The position numbers and the translations under genes were made by a program. The notes under the pieces are model-generated. The model searched no databases. It was not told where the DNA came from and saw only the letters and a program-made list of their open reading frames with translations. Shown piece by piece: positions 15,031 to 23,790 of a stretch of DNA of 64,000 nucleotides (within the stretch, counting starts at the first letter, position 1; the number at the start of each line of letters is the position of its first letter). This stretch comes from Pseudomonas sp. GM41(2012) (GTDB lineage: Bacteria; Pseudomonadota; Gammaproteobacteria; Pseudomonadales; Pseudomonadaceae). The stretch spans positions 434,001 through 498,000 of the forward strand of contig NZ_AKJN02000006.1 in the NCBI RefSeq assembly GCF_000282315.2, written 5' to 3'.

Positions 15031-15780
15031 CTAAGTCTCGGAGCGCTGGTGACGTGCTGAAGCTGATCTCCCGTTACCTTTCTCATCTCCGCCGGTAATT
15101 TCTCCAATGGGCTCGATCAGTTCGGGGCCTTGATTTCGAACATTGCCCACAGCTCGGTCCACCGGGTACCACTCAAACGCCTCGGTGGGCTCGCCCTGGT
15201 ACAGCACAATTTCCTCGGCGCGCTCCTTCGGCATGGCTGGGACCAGCCATTCGCGAGCGAGCTCGGGTGACAGCGTCACCGGGCGGCGGTCATGAATGTC
15301 CACCATACCGCCGGCGCTGTCTGCGGTGATGATAACGAAGCCGTCATGCTCGCTCGGTTCATGCTCGGCGACGGGGTACTGACCGATTGCGGCACACAGG
15401 ATTGGCGTCCGGTCACGGTGGCGAATCAGGTAGGGCTGTTTCTTCGGTCCGCCTTCATAAACCCACTCAAACCAGTTGTCGATGGCGATGATCGCCCGGT
15501 GGGGCCAGATCGCTTTAAAGAATGGGCCATGGGCTACTTTCTCAACTCGAGAATTGATCGGTGCGACGCGATCTTTGGCCCAGTGTGGGCGCCAGCCCCA
15601 GCGAACCATGTCGGCCCGCAGAAACTGACCCTCTTGGTGAAAGAGGGCAAGTTGCGTGGTCGGCGCGGCGTTGTAGTGCTCGAAAGGCTGATCGCCGGCA
15701 TAGTTGATCAATGCGTTGGGGATGCTGAGCGCCGCGACGAAGTCGTGAATGCCCCGGTACTGTGAAAGGCGTCCGCACAT
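15031..15780 (-). CDS. SRAP-domain protein (YedK/HMCES family), copy 2
   Basis: 249 aa, start again at MCGRL so that Cys2 is available. It is very close to the copy at 1269-1961 over its first 215 residues (same YNAAPTTQ, WFEW and DIHDRRPV motifs). After VRNQG the tail differs and is about 19 residues longer. The 95 bases upstream also match copy 1. The two therefore descend from a duplicated or twice-acquired phage segment. Role as for copy 1: abasic-site crosslinking on single-stranded DNA. Confidence 0.92.
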   Translation of the reverse strand: MCGRLSQYRGIHDFVAALSIPNALINYAGDQPFEHYNAAPTTQLALFHQEGQFLRADMVRWGWRPHWAKDRVAPINSRVEKVAHGPFFKAIWPHRAIIAIDNWFEWVYEGGPKKQPYLIRHRDRTPILCAAIGQYPVAEHEPSEHDGFVIITADSAGGMVDIHDRRPVTLSPELAREWLVPAMPKERAEEIVLYQGEPTEAFEWYPVDRAVGNVRNQGPELIEPIGEITGGDEKGNGRSASARHQRSET

Positions 15781-15803
15781 GGTTGAACCCTCCGGCTGTA
15801 CAT

Positions 15804-15877
15804 TCAGGGTAGACCAGTGGCTGCCGCCTTCGTTACAAACCCTCTGCCAGCGCAAGCCGGGCAATCTTCACGCCTCA
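15804..15877 (-). pseudogene. Tail of the zinc-ribbon gene beside SRAP copy 2
   Basis: The last codons (REDCPACAGRGFVTK, ending ATGLP and TGA) match the end of the gene at 1985-2713. Homology stops abruptly near 15877, where the next gene begins in unrelated sequence. One zinc ligand pair survives. This marks the right border of the prophage-derived DNA. Confidence 0.75.
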
Positions 15878-15881
15878 CGCC

Positions 15882-16658
15882 TCACGGATCAGGCGCACAG
15901 CGCCAACCGCCAGCTGGAATGAATGTGCCGAGTGAAGACATGACAGCTTCATTAGCGAAAATATCTGGGGCAAACGGGTCCACCGATGATGGCAGCAGGG
16001 CTTGGCCAGTTTTGGCGGGGAGCGTTGAGCACTCGATTTTCCATGGGGTTTCTCCGGCGTGATGCCGGCCAAAAGACAGTTCGCAGGCGAACAGGGAAGC
16101 AGGGGTTATTGAGCTTTCGGGTTGGCTGAACGTTTCGCGCAAATGAACGCCCGGTTTCAGCGGTGTGGGACGGCTGGCGGCGAACAGAAAATAGTCCCCG
16201 ACCAACAGCAGACAACCCTGGCGCGATGGCTCATCCATCGCTTGCAACCATTGGCCACGACAAGCGCCGAGGGAGTCGGGCAAGCGTTCCCATATTTCGT
16301 AGTAACTTTCGTCCAGAGCGGTTTCGATCAGGCGCTCACTGGTTTCAAAGTGCATGCGGCCAATGTCTTCAGCGCCGCTAGCCGGCTGATAATCCATTTT
16401 GCGATGCCATTGGCAAATGTCGGCGTCTATCTGGGTTACCCCGGCAAAACCTTTCTGTTCACACAACGCCCGATGTTGAGAGTGGCTGAGTTCTTCGAGC
16501 GCCAGACTTGGGAGCGGGTAGGGGGGGATTCGCAGGTCGGCAAACAGTCGCGGTGTCTGTAGCCAATGCACGACCGTTTCGCTGTCCGAAAGCCCCGAGC
16601 GGTGCTGGATCAAACGCCGCTTCCATACGCCAAGATAACATTGTGCAACCTGATGCAT
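15882..16658 (-). CDS. Conserved hypothetical protein, possibly HRI1/lipocalin-like
   Basis: 258 aa. Near the N-terminus it has WKRRLIQ, DSETVVHWLQTPRLFADLRI and then P-rich segments; later GRMHFETSERLIETALDES, YEIWERLP and LLVGDYFLFAASRP. The WLQTxxxFxDxRIP pattern and repeated beta-type segments recall small-molecule-binding barrel proteins of the HRI1 type. I cannot confirm this. It starts 150 bases below the glutamine amidotransferase gene on the same strand and may be co-expressed. Confidence 0.55.
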   Translation of the reverse strand: MHQVAQCYLGVWKRRLIQHRSGLSDSETVVHWLQTPRLFADLRIPPYPLPSLALEELSHSQHRALCEQKGFAGVTQIDADICQWHRKMDYQPASGAEDIGRMHFETSERLIETALDESYYEIWERLPDSLGACRGQWLQAMDEPSRQGCLLLVGDYFLFAASRPTPLKPGVHLRETFSQPESSITPASLFACELSFGRHHAGETPWKIECSTLPAKTGQALLPSSVDPFAPDIFANEAVMSSLGTFIPAGGWRCAPDP

Positions 16659-16687
16659 TGATACTCCCTGTGTTACGCGTCGCGTTT

Positions 16688-16740
16688 GGGCAGATCACTG
16701 CATGCATGCCTTCCTCGGCCATGCGCGCAGTGATCTGCCC
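16688..16740. repeat. Perfect 14-bp inverted repeat with 25-base loop
   Basis: GGGCAGATCACTGC (16688-16701) pairs perfectly with GCAGTGATCTGCCC (16727-16740). The loop itself can pair GCATG-CC with GG-CATGC. No T-run follows on either side, so it is not a normal terminator. Confidence 0.7.
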
Positions 16741-16808
16741 ATGCGGTCAGACGCCTTTAAAAAGCTCCTGAGAGCGACAATGTTTTCATCGACTCAGTGG
16801 TGTCTCCC

Positions 16809-17474
16809 TCACTTCGACCATGACGTCGACCAACGATCGAGTAATCCGAAGAACCACTGATGCATACGGGCGTAACAGGCTTCATCCGAAATTGAGGGCA
16901 TAGGCAGTGGCGACTCGGCAGCAAAGCGGAGGTTGAGTGCTTTCACAATCTGCGGCGTCCATTCCGGGTGAAACTGCAGTCCAATCATCCCATCGCCGAC
17001 AGAGTAAGCCTGGTTCTCCCAGTCTGATCCCCTGGCCAGATGCCTGGCCCCAACCGGCAGCGCAAAACCGCGTTCGTGCCACTGCAGCACCTGCATGTTT
17101 TGCCCGTCATCCTCACCATCCCCAATGAACTCTACCTCGCACCATCCCCCCTCAGGGTGGTCGATGGGGGCAACCTGCGCGCCAAGCCGATCAGCGAGCA
17201 GTTGCCCGCCCAGGCAGATACCGAGCACCGGCTTGGCCTTGCGCAGCAAGTTGCCAAGCCAGACCTTTTCCTGCTCCAGCCACGGCGGGCAATCCGCCCC
17301 TACCACATTGAAGGGTCCTCCCAACAACACGTAGGCATCGTAGTCTTCGTGCGTCGGCAACTGCCCTAGGTCACCGCGAAACAGTTCGATGGCGACATCA
17401 CGACGCAGAGCCCATTCGGCCAGGGCACCTGGGCCTTCTTCTGCCAGATGCTGAATGCAAGCGATCTTCTTCAT
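16809..17474 (-). CDS. Class I glutamine amidotransferase (GMP-synthase-like)
   Basis: 221 aa. The GATase1 triad is visible: Cys87 in LGICLGGQLL, His169 and Glu171 in GLQFHPEW. Such stand-alone enzymes hydrolyse glutamine-like gamma-glutamyl amides; relatives include gamma-glutamyl-polyamine and GMP-synthase-like hydrolases. The acceptor cannot be told from sequence. A LysR regulator is transcribed divergently 190 bases away and may control it. Confidence 0.85.
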   Translation of the reverse strand: MKKIACIQHLAEEGPGALAEWALRRDVAIELFRGDLGQLPTHEDYDAYVLLGGPFNVVGADCPPWLEQEKVWLGNLLRKAKPVLGICLGGQLLADRLGAQVAPIDHPEGGWCEVEFIGDGEDDGQNMQVLQWHERGFALPVGARHLARGSDWENQAYSVGDGMIGLQFHPEWTPQIVKALNLRFAAESPLPMPSISDEACYARMHQWFFGLLDRWSTSWSK

Positions 17475-17665
17475 GCGGCGTCCCCGAAAATAGCCAATAC
17501 GAACTCCAAAGCGTGCATGGAAAACTCCTTACCGCAGGTCGGGACAAAGTGGATTATGCGTATCAAACCCAGCATCGCCTCTCCTTGCCGAGGCGAAAAA
17601 CGTTCGCTATTCTCCGCGATCAAACTTGCTTTTCAATCCACGAATATTCATCAATCATTGAGCAA

Positions 17666-18574
17666 ATGGAAACATTCGATCTAGCGACCCTGCGCCAATT
17701 CCTGGCCCTTGCGCGCCACCAAAACCTGTCCGATGCCGCTTTGGAACTGCACTTGAGCCCGAGTGCTCTGTCCAAGGGGCTGAAGAGACTGGAGCAAGCC
17801 TTGCAGACCACGCTGTTCGACCGCCAAGGGCGCAATCTGCGCTTGAATACCGACGGCGCGCGCTTGCTTGATCGGGCTGCGGCGCTGATGGCCAGTGCCG
17901 ACCAGATGCGCAGTGAGTTTCTAGGGACTCGCGGTAGTTTCCACTGCCGGATCTCCGGGCCGGCGCTGTTGCAGCTGAATTGGGGGCGGCGGATAGCCAG
18001 TTTGATCGGCGAACGTTTTCCCGGCGCTCAAGTGGCTTTCGGCAACGAGAAGGAAGACGAGGCACTCAGTGCCTTGGCCCGCGGTGAGGCGGATCTGGCA
18101 CTGGTGACCACGGCAGCCCTAGGGGCGCTCGACCCGCGCCATCGTGCACTGAACATCGGACTAACCCGCTTTGAAGTGGCTGTCGGCGCAAACCATCCGC
18201 TCGCCCTCTCAGCCAGCGGCCCACGCGCCACGGTGACCGAGGTTCTGAAATACCCCTTCGTGGTACCTGCACAGCCGCCGTTTCGCGGGCTGCAAGGTGG
18301 GCCGGCCACCGACGGTTGGCGTGACGATCAGCAGCCGCGCATCATCCGCTACCGCAGCGATGACCTTCTTTTGGTTGATGGCCTTGTGCGTGCGGGTCTG
18401 GCTCTGGCTTACCTACCGGACTATGCCCTGGCCGAACTTCAGCTGTTGCGACTCGATCTGACTGACAACCCGTTCTCCTGCACCCAACAGGTGGTGCTGG
18501 TTTATCGCCCCGGCACCGCCAGCGGTTGGCTCAATTATGTGGTTGAAGCGATGAAGTCCGAGGCGGTTACCTAG
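17666..18574 (+). CDS. LysR-family transcriptional regulator
   Basis: 302 aa from the ATG at 17666; an upstream ATG at 17513 would add 51 residues not typical of the family. N-terminal helix-turn-helix at about 4-60 (LRQFLALARHQNLSDAALEL, SPSALSKGLKRLE). An effector-binding domain follows. It is divergent from the amidotransferase gene and its stop overlaps that of the amidase by four bases, so it could regulate either side. Confidence 0.88.
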   Translation: METFDLATLRQFLALARHQNLSDAALELHLSPSALSKGLKRLEQALQTTLFDRQGRNLRLNTDGARLLDRAAALMASADQMRSEFLGTRGSFHCRISGPALLQLNWGRRIASLIGERFPGAQVAFGNEKEDEALSALARGEADLALVTTAALGALDPRHRALNIGLTRFEVAVGANHPLALSASGPRATVTEVLKYPFVVPAQPPFRGLQGGPATDGWRDDQQPRIIRYRSDDLLLVDGLVRAGLALAYLPDYALAELQLLRLDLTDNPFSCTQQVVLVYRPGTASGWLNYVVEAMKSEAVT

Positions 18575-19926
18575 TCTCGTACGAATCGCTGCGCCATCAC
18601 CCGCAACAAACGATCATCCTCTCCCGCAGCGCCAATCACCTGCAGCCCCACCGGCATTCCCCTCAACAGTCCCACCGGCAGGCTGATCGCAGGCAGCCCG
18701 GTGAGATTCCAGGCACTGGTATGGCTGAGCAACGCGGCGCGCACATCGATGTCCTGCTCACCAACCCGGACTTCGCGGGCATCGACCGCTGTCGCGGTAA
18801 TCGGCACGCTGGGCGAGACCAGGAAGTCATAGTGCTCGAACAAGCGCGCCATCGCCGCCTTGAGCCGTACTTGGCTCGATTGTGCGCGGATGTATTGCCA
18901 GCCCCTGACTTCACGCGACAATTCGAGGCGCTCGCGCACCTCCTGCTCGAACGTGTGCGGTGCATCCTGCATGCGTTCGGCATGCACATCGAAGGCCTCG
19001 GCGCGTTGCAGCACCAGCAAGGTGTCTTTCATTTCGGCCGCCAGCGGCACCAGCTCGGCAGCATCCTGCAGCGCTTCGCCAAACAGCTGCTGCGCCGCCT
19101 GGTAGACCTGTCGATCCAGCTCGGCGTCGACCGGGCCGAAGCTGCCGGTGGTGATCCAGCCAACCCGTAACGGTCGAGGGTTGGCCATCGGTGCACACAC
19201 TCGCCCAGCCACCACTTCGAACAGTAGGCGCGCATCCTCGACGTGGTTGGCGATCGGGCCTACGTGGTCGAGGCTCGACGACAGCGGGAACACCCCCTCC
19301 AGCGGCACGCTGGCAAACGATGGCTTGAAGCCGACCACTCCGCACAACCCCGCCGGAATACGGATCGATCCGCCGGTGTCGGTGCCCAGCGCCAGCGGCA
19401 CCATGCCGCTCGCCACCGCAGCGGCGCTGCCGGCGCTGGAGCCGCCAGTGATGCAGCGGGCATCCCATGGGTTACGTGCCGCGCCCTGCAGCGAGCGGTC
19501 ACCGGTCGGGCCGTAGGCGAATTCGTGGGTCAAGGTCTTGCCGACAATGACCGCACCCGCCTCGCGCAGCCGCTGCACGCACAGCGCATCGCGGCTCGGC
19601 TTGAAGCCTGCGAAATGCGCCGAACCGTAGGTGGTGACGTGGTCGAACGTGTCGATATTGTCTTTGACCGCCACCGGTATGCCGTGCAGCGGGCCCAGGT
19701 CCAGGCCCTGGGCAAACAGCTCGTCGGCCTTGCGCGCTTGGGCCAGCGCCACGGGTGCATCGACATGAACGAAGGCGTTCAAGGTCGGATTCAGGCGCTC
19801 GATACTGTCCAGGGCTGCTTGCGTCAGCTCGACGCTCGTCAGGCTGCCCGCGCGCAGGCGCTCGGCCAGCGCGATGACTGATTGACCAAAAAAAGATCCA
19901 ACGTGAGGAGGCTTCGCCAGGCTCAT
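18571..19926 (-). CDS. Amidase signature family enzyme
   Basis: 451 aa. Ser-cisSer-Lys triad: Lys88 in PVAVKDNID, cis-Ser about 163 in ITGGSSAGSAAA, nucleophile Ser187 in TDTGGSIRIPAG. It hydrolyses a carboxamide; relatives include AtzF-like and glutamyl-amidase-like enzymes, and the substrate is unknown. It follows the MFS transporter gene by 13 bases, so the pair is an operon for uptake and hydrolysis of one compound. The LacI-type repressor beyond the transporter is the likely regulator. Confidence 0.9.
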   Translation of the reverse strand: MSLAKPPHVGSFFGQSVIALAERLRAGSLTSVELTQAALDSIERLNPTLNAFVHVDAPVALAQARKADELFAQGLDLGPLHGIPVAVKDNIDTFDHVTTYGSAHFAGFKPSRDALCVQRLREAGAVIVGKTLTHEFAYGPTGDRSLQGAARNPWDARCITGGSSAGSAAAVASGMVPLALGTDTGGSIRIPAGLCGVVGFKPSFASVPLEGVFPLSSSLDHVGPIANHVEDARLLFEVVAGRVCAPMANPRPLRVGWITTGSFGPVDAELDRQVYQAAQQLFGEALQDAAELVPLAAEMKDTLLVLQRAEAFDVHAERMQDAPHTFEQEVRERLELSREVRGWQYIRAQSSQVRLKAAMARLFEHYDFLVSPSVPITATAVDAREVRVGEQDIDVRAALLSHTSAWNLTGLPAISLPVGLLRGMPVGLQVIGAAGEDDRLLRVMAQRFVRD

Positions 19927-19939
19927 ACAAACAACTCCA

Positions 19940-21271
19940 TCAAACTGCGGCGGGTAAAGGGGAAGGGCTGATTTGCCGACTGCCGGGACGCACCATCAGC
20001 ATCGCGCTCATGCCCAGTGCAGTGGCCACTGCCGCTGCCACGAACATCGACGAGTAGCCGTAGTGCACGGTCAGGTAGCCGGTCAGCATTGGCGCGATGA
20101 ACGAAGCGGTGTTGGCGATGAAATGGGTCATGCCGCTGTAGGCACCGACCCGGTTGGATGGCGCGGTGTCGATCACCACGGCCCAGTAAACTGAATTGGG
20201 CAGTGCGTTGAGGGCGTTGGCCAGGGTCATCAGGGCAATCACGCCCCAGACGGTCTGGGCCTGCGATACCAGTATGAAACAGAGCGTGGTCAACAGCAGG
20301 CAGGTCGCGGCTAGCCAGCTGCGTGCCACCTTCAGGTTGCCGGTGCGACGCAACAGCAGGTCGGAGATCTTGCCGCCCAGTAGCACGGTGAAGCAGGCGC
20401 CGGTCCAGGGAATCATGCCCATGTACCACAGCGATGACAGGTTGTAGTGGAACTCGTCCTGCAGGTATTTGGGGGTCCAGGTCAGCAGCAGGAACGTCAC
20501 GTACACGAACGAGAAGTAACCGACCGCATTGAGTAACAGGTCCTTGTTCTTGAAGAAATGCCATACCGGCGCAACGCTGGTGGTCGGGGTTGAAGCATTG
20601 GCTGCCGAGGCGCGTTCCCGTCGCAGGAAATCGAGCTCGGCCTTGGACACACGCGGGTTCTCATCGGGGGTGTTGGTGAAGCGCGTCATGAAGAAAATCA
20701 GCAGCGCCAGGCTGACCACGCCCAGCACCACGAACATGCTGCGCCAGCCGCCAGTCAGGGTTTGCAGACCTACCGCTACCGGGGCGGTGAGCAGCGCGCC
20801 CAATGGTGTGCTGAGCAGTCCAACCGAGACCACGAAGCCGCGCTCCTTGGGCGTGGCCCAGTTGGCCACGCTTTTGTTGATCACCGAGTAGGCCGGGCCT
20901 TCGGCAAAGCCGAACAGCACGCGGATAGTGGCGAAACCGGCCATGGCCGAGCCTCCCATGAATGCCAGCCCGAGGTCACCGGCAAACGCGGTGGCGATCT
21001 CGAAAATCGACCAGGTGGCACCCGCAATCAGCCAGATGCGCTTGGCGCCAAAGCGGTCAGCCAGGATGCCGCCGATCAACGCCCCGAGGATGTAGCCGTA
21101 ACCGAAGTAACCCAGGACTTTGCCCCAGTCGGCCTTGTCGAAACCGTACTCCGGGAGAATGCTCGCCGAGGCATAGGCAATCGCGCCGCGGTCAATGTAG
21201 TTGAGCAGTGCCATCAGCATGATCAGGAAGAAAATCTGGTAGCGGAAAGACGGAATAGCTGCGCTCTTCAT
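19940..21271 (-). CDS. MFS transporter, anion:cation symporter family
   Basis: 443 aa from the ATG at 21271; a TTG twelve codons upstream is less likely. Twelve membrane helices can be traced. The first loop has YIDRGAIAYA and GGILADRFGAKR, typical of the ACS family that carries organic anions such as glucarate, phthalate or hydroxyphenylacetate. It is the first gene of an operon with the amidase and is transcribed divergently from the LacI-type repressor across two operators. Confidence 0.9.
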   Translation of the reverse strand: MKSAAIPSFRYQIFFLIMLMALLNYIDRGAIAYASASILPEYGFDKADWGKVLGYFGYGYILGALIGGILADRFGAKRIWLIAGATWSIFEIATAFAGDLGLAFMGGSAMAGFATIRVLFGFAEGPAYSVINKSVANWATPKERGFVVSVGLLSTPLGALLTAPVAVGLQTLTGGWRSMFVVLGVVSLALLIFFMTRFTNTPDENPRVSKAELDFLRRERASAANASTPTTSVAPVWHFFKNKDLLLNAVGYFSFVYVTFLLLTWTPKYLQDEFHYNLSSLWYMGMIPWTGACFTVLLGGKISDLLLRRTGNLKVARSWLAATCLLLTTLCFILVSQAQTVWGVIALMTLANALNALPNSVYWAVVIDTAPSNRVGAYSGMTHFIANTASFIAPMLTGYLTVHYGYSSMFVAAAVATALGMSAMLMVRPGSRQISPSPLPAAV

Positions 21272-21342
21272 AGGGATCTGACTCTTCAAAATGATGGCAG
21301 AAGTCAAAAAGTCGGCCGCGTCCGGCGTATTTTTATTGTGTT

Positions 21343-21403
21343 ACCCAAACGTTTGGGTTGCCGAAATGTAGATACAGGAAAAGCTTTAGTCAATCGTTTG
21401 GGT
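21343..21403. promoter_or_regulatory. Two LacI-family operators
   Basis: ACCCAAACGTTTGGGT at 21343-21358 is a perfect 16-bp palindrome with the central CG typical of LacI-family sites. A second site at 21388-21403 matches it at 13 of 16 positions, 45 bp away centre to centre. They lie between the divergent transporter and repressor genes, fitting repression of the operon and autoregulation. Confidence 0.88.
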
Positions 21404-21483
21404 AAAGGTTTTTTTTCCGGGAAGGGGGCCTGATTGAGGTAGAATCGCGCGCTGAATAATGCACGGTTGGAAGACTCTCAAAC

Positions 21484-22521
21484 ATGCCGAATCAATCTCG
21501 TCCCGCCACCCTGAAGTCCATGGCGACTGCACTCGGGTTGCACGTCTCCACGGTGTCGCGGGTGCTCAATGGCGACCCGACCGGGGTCGAGCGAGCGGCG
21601 TCGGCTGAGGTGGTGGAGCGTATCCGTGCGCTGGCCAAGGAGCTGGATTATCGGCCGAACACGCAGGCATCCAACCTGAAATTGCGCAAAAGCCAGGAGA
21701 TCTGCGTGCTCATGCCACGCCTCACCGACCTGGTGATGGCGACCATTTATGACAGCATCGACAGCGCGGCGGAGGAGGCCGGCTACCTCACGTTCGTCTC
21801 CAATACCGACGACCTGCAGCCGCGCCAACTGGCACGTGCCGAGCACGCCTTGCGCCGCTCAGTGGCCGGGCTGATCGTGGGCGACTCGCACGTGGGTGAA
21901 AACCAGCCCTTACTCGATCTGCTCGCACGCAAGCACATTCCCTACGTGCTGGTCAGCCGGCAGATTGCTGGGCACCTCTCGGCGGCCAGCGACGACGAAT
22001 TGGGCGGCTGGTTGGCGGCCGAACATTTGTATCAGTTGGGTTGTCGCGATGTGGCGATCCTGGCGGGTGAACGGCATGCGTCCACCGGGGCTGATCGTAC
22101 CCGCGGCTTCATCCGCTATTACCGTGAACAAGGCGTCGCCCTGCGCCCGGAGTGGATCCTCAATGGTCCTTTTGACAGCCACACCGGACACCAACAAGGC
22201 GAGTATCTGCTGGGGCTCAATCCACACCCTCAGGCGTTTTTCGCGGTCAACGACTTCCTTGCCATTGGTCTGATGGGCGCCGCCCGCGACAAAGGCTTGC
22301 AACCGGGCAAGGACATCGCCGTCGTCGGCTTCAATGACATCCCGCTAGCCAATGAACTCATCGTTCCACTGACCAGCGTGCGCCTGCAGATGGCACAGAT
22401 GGGGCGGCATGCGGTGGAGTTGCTGCTCAAACGCATCAAGGGCGAGGCCGCAGAGTCGATCATCCTTGCGCCGCAGTTGCAGGTGCGGGCGAGTTCCTCG
22501 CTGTTGCGCCGCGATAACTGA
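21484..22521 (+). CDS. LacI/GalR-family repressor
   Basis: 345 aa. The N-terminal helix-turn-helix and hinge read ATLKSMATALGLHVSTVSRV then a YRPNTQASNLK hinge region. A periplasmic-binding-type effector domain follows (residues 65-340), ending with AVVGFNDIPLANELIVPLTS. It is divergent from the MFS-amidase operon with two palindromic operators between them, so it should repress that operon until its ligand binds. Confidence 0.92.
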   Translation: MPNQSRPATLKSMATALGLHVSTVSRVLNGDPTGVERAASAEVVERIRALAKELDYRPNTQASNLKLRKSQEICVLMPRLTDLVMATIYDSIDSAAEEAGYLTFVSNTDDLQPRQLARAEHALRRSVAGLIVGDSHVGENQPLLDLLARKHIPYVLVSRQIAGHLSAASDDELGGWLAAEHLYQLGCRDVAILAGERHASTGADRTRGFIRYYREQGVALRPEWILNGPFDSHTGHQQGEYLLGLNPHPQAFFAVNDFLAIGLMGAARDKGLQPGKDIAVVGFNDIPLANELIVPLTSVRLQMAQMGRHAVELLLKRIKGEAAESIILAPQLQVRASSSLLRRDN

Positions 22522-22545
22522 GTCGGAGTCAGTCAAATCAAGTGG

Positions 22546-23460
22546 TCAGGCGCTGACCGATTTCGCCCCAAAAATGTCGATCAACTCTGTCAAGAAGCTG
22601 CTCACCAGCTCACTCTGGCGAGTCGAATGTCGAACCGCTGCATGAAAGACGACCTCATAGCGCAACTGCTCTGGGTTAAGTGAGTGCAACTGCCCTAACG
22701 CTTCATGCTTGGCGCCGTAAAACTGCGGCAGAAAACCCAAGTGTTGGCCCGACAGGATGAGCAAAGCGGCGCCGTCCATACTGTCGGTAAGCGCCGTCAA
22801 ACGTTCAATGGACGTGGGTGCCGGCATTTCGGGTAACGGGTGGCTGGGCCAAACCCAGTCGTGCTCCCGAACATCCTCGTTATTGAGCGCCCCGACCTTT
22901 TCAAAAAGAGGATGCGTGGGGCCGCAATAGGCGATTTGTGCTTCGTTAAACAATGGAAAGTAATCGAGGTTAGGTAGACGGCGCCAGAAATAACCTATCG
23001 CCAGATCGAGATGACCATTGATCAGTTTCTCTTCCAGGAACGATGACGACAGTTCCGTAAAGTGAAAGTAAAGCCCTTCGTGCTCGGATCGTAATCGGGC
23101 GATGGCCAAGGCAATTTTTTTATTGACCACGGGATCGATCTGGCCCAGTAACCCGATATTGATGTTGCCGGTGATCTTGCGATTGATGTGCTGGACTTCA
23201 ATGCGAAATCCCTCCGTTGCGGCCATCAATCGGCGGGCTGCATCGAGGAACTGGTTCCCCTTGGGCGTGACAGAAAAACCTGCACGTCCTCGCTCGCAAA
23301 GGCGAAATCCGAGCCTGGCTTCCAGCGTGGCCAATTGCGCGCTGATGGTCGGTTGCGTGGTATTGAGCGCCGTTTGTGCTGCCGAAATTCCTCCCGCCTC
23401 AACGACGGCAAGAAACACCCGGATCAAGCGTAGATCCAGTTCCGATACAGTTCCCAGCAT
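22546..23460 (-). CDS. LysR-family transcriptional regulator
   Basis: 304 aa from the ATG at 23460, which has GGGAG six bases upstream; an ATG 12 codons earlier is less well placed. Helix-turn-helix at about 8-65 (LIRVFLAVVEAGGISAAQTA, TTQPTISAQLATLEARLGF). It faces away from the NCS1 permease gene across 330 bases, so it probably controls the permease-nitrilase operon. Confidence 0.88.
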   Translation of the reverse strand: MLGTVSELDLRLIRVFLAVVEAGGISAAQTALNTTQPTISAQLATLEARLGFRLCERGRAGFSVTPKGNQFLDAARRLMAATEGFRIEVQHINRKITGNINIGLLGQIDPVVNKKIALAIARLRSEHEGLYFHFTELSSSFLEEKLINGHLDLAIGYFWRRLPNLDYFPLFNEAQIAYCGPTHPLFEKVGALNNEDVREHDWVWPSHPLPEMPAPTSIERLTALTDSMDGAALLILSGQHLGFLPQFYGAKHEALGQLHSLNPEQLRYEVVFHAAVRHSTRQSELVSSFLTELIDIFGAKSVSA

Positions 23461-23790
23461 ACGTGCTCCCGATAGATCAGCTACATAGACAAACATCTAT
23501 GTAAACAGTTGGCCTGCGATATTTAACAGTTTCGATCAAATCCATACATTTCAAACGGCCGGTACTCAGCCTCAATGCCAGGGAGTGTGAGCGGATGCCT
23601 CGTGGTACCGGCGGGCAATGATAGGTCGTGATTGGGCGCAGTTACCACAACGTTTCAGCGACCACATCGCGATGTATTTTGGAGCGCAATCTGATCTGGA
23701 AGTCGAGCGAAGGTAGCCGTCGGCACGCACCGACAGCTCTACCCATATAAAAACAATTTCACTATCGATTCCAAGTAAAAGGAGAGTCGT
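23461..23790. other. Divergent intergenic region between LysR and NCS1 permease genes
   Basis: 330 bases without a gene. It should hold the promoters of both neighbours. AAAGGAGAG is the ribosome site of the permease. I do not see a strong palindrome that would mark the LysR site. Confidence 0.5.

Noticed and set aside
16688..16740. Terminator for the glutamine amidotransferase gene
   Set aside because: No T-run on either side of the hairpin, and it starts about 70 bases past the stop.
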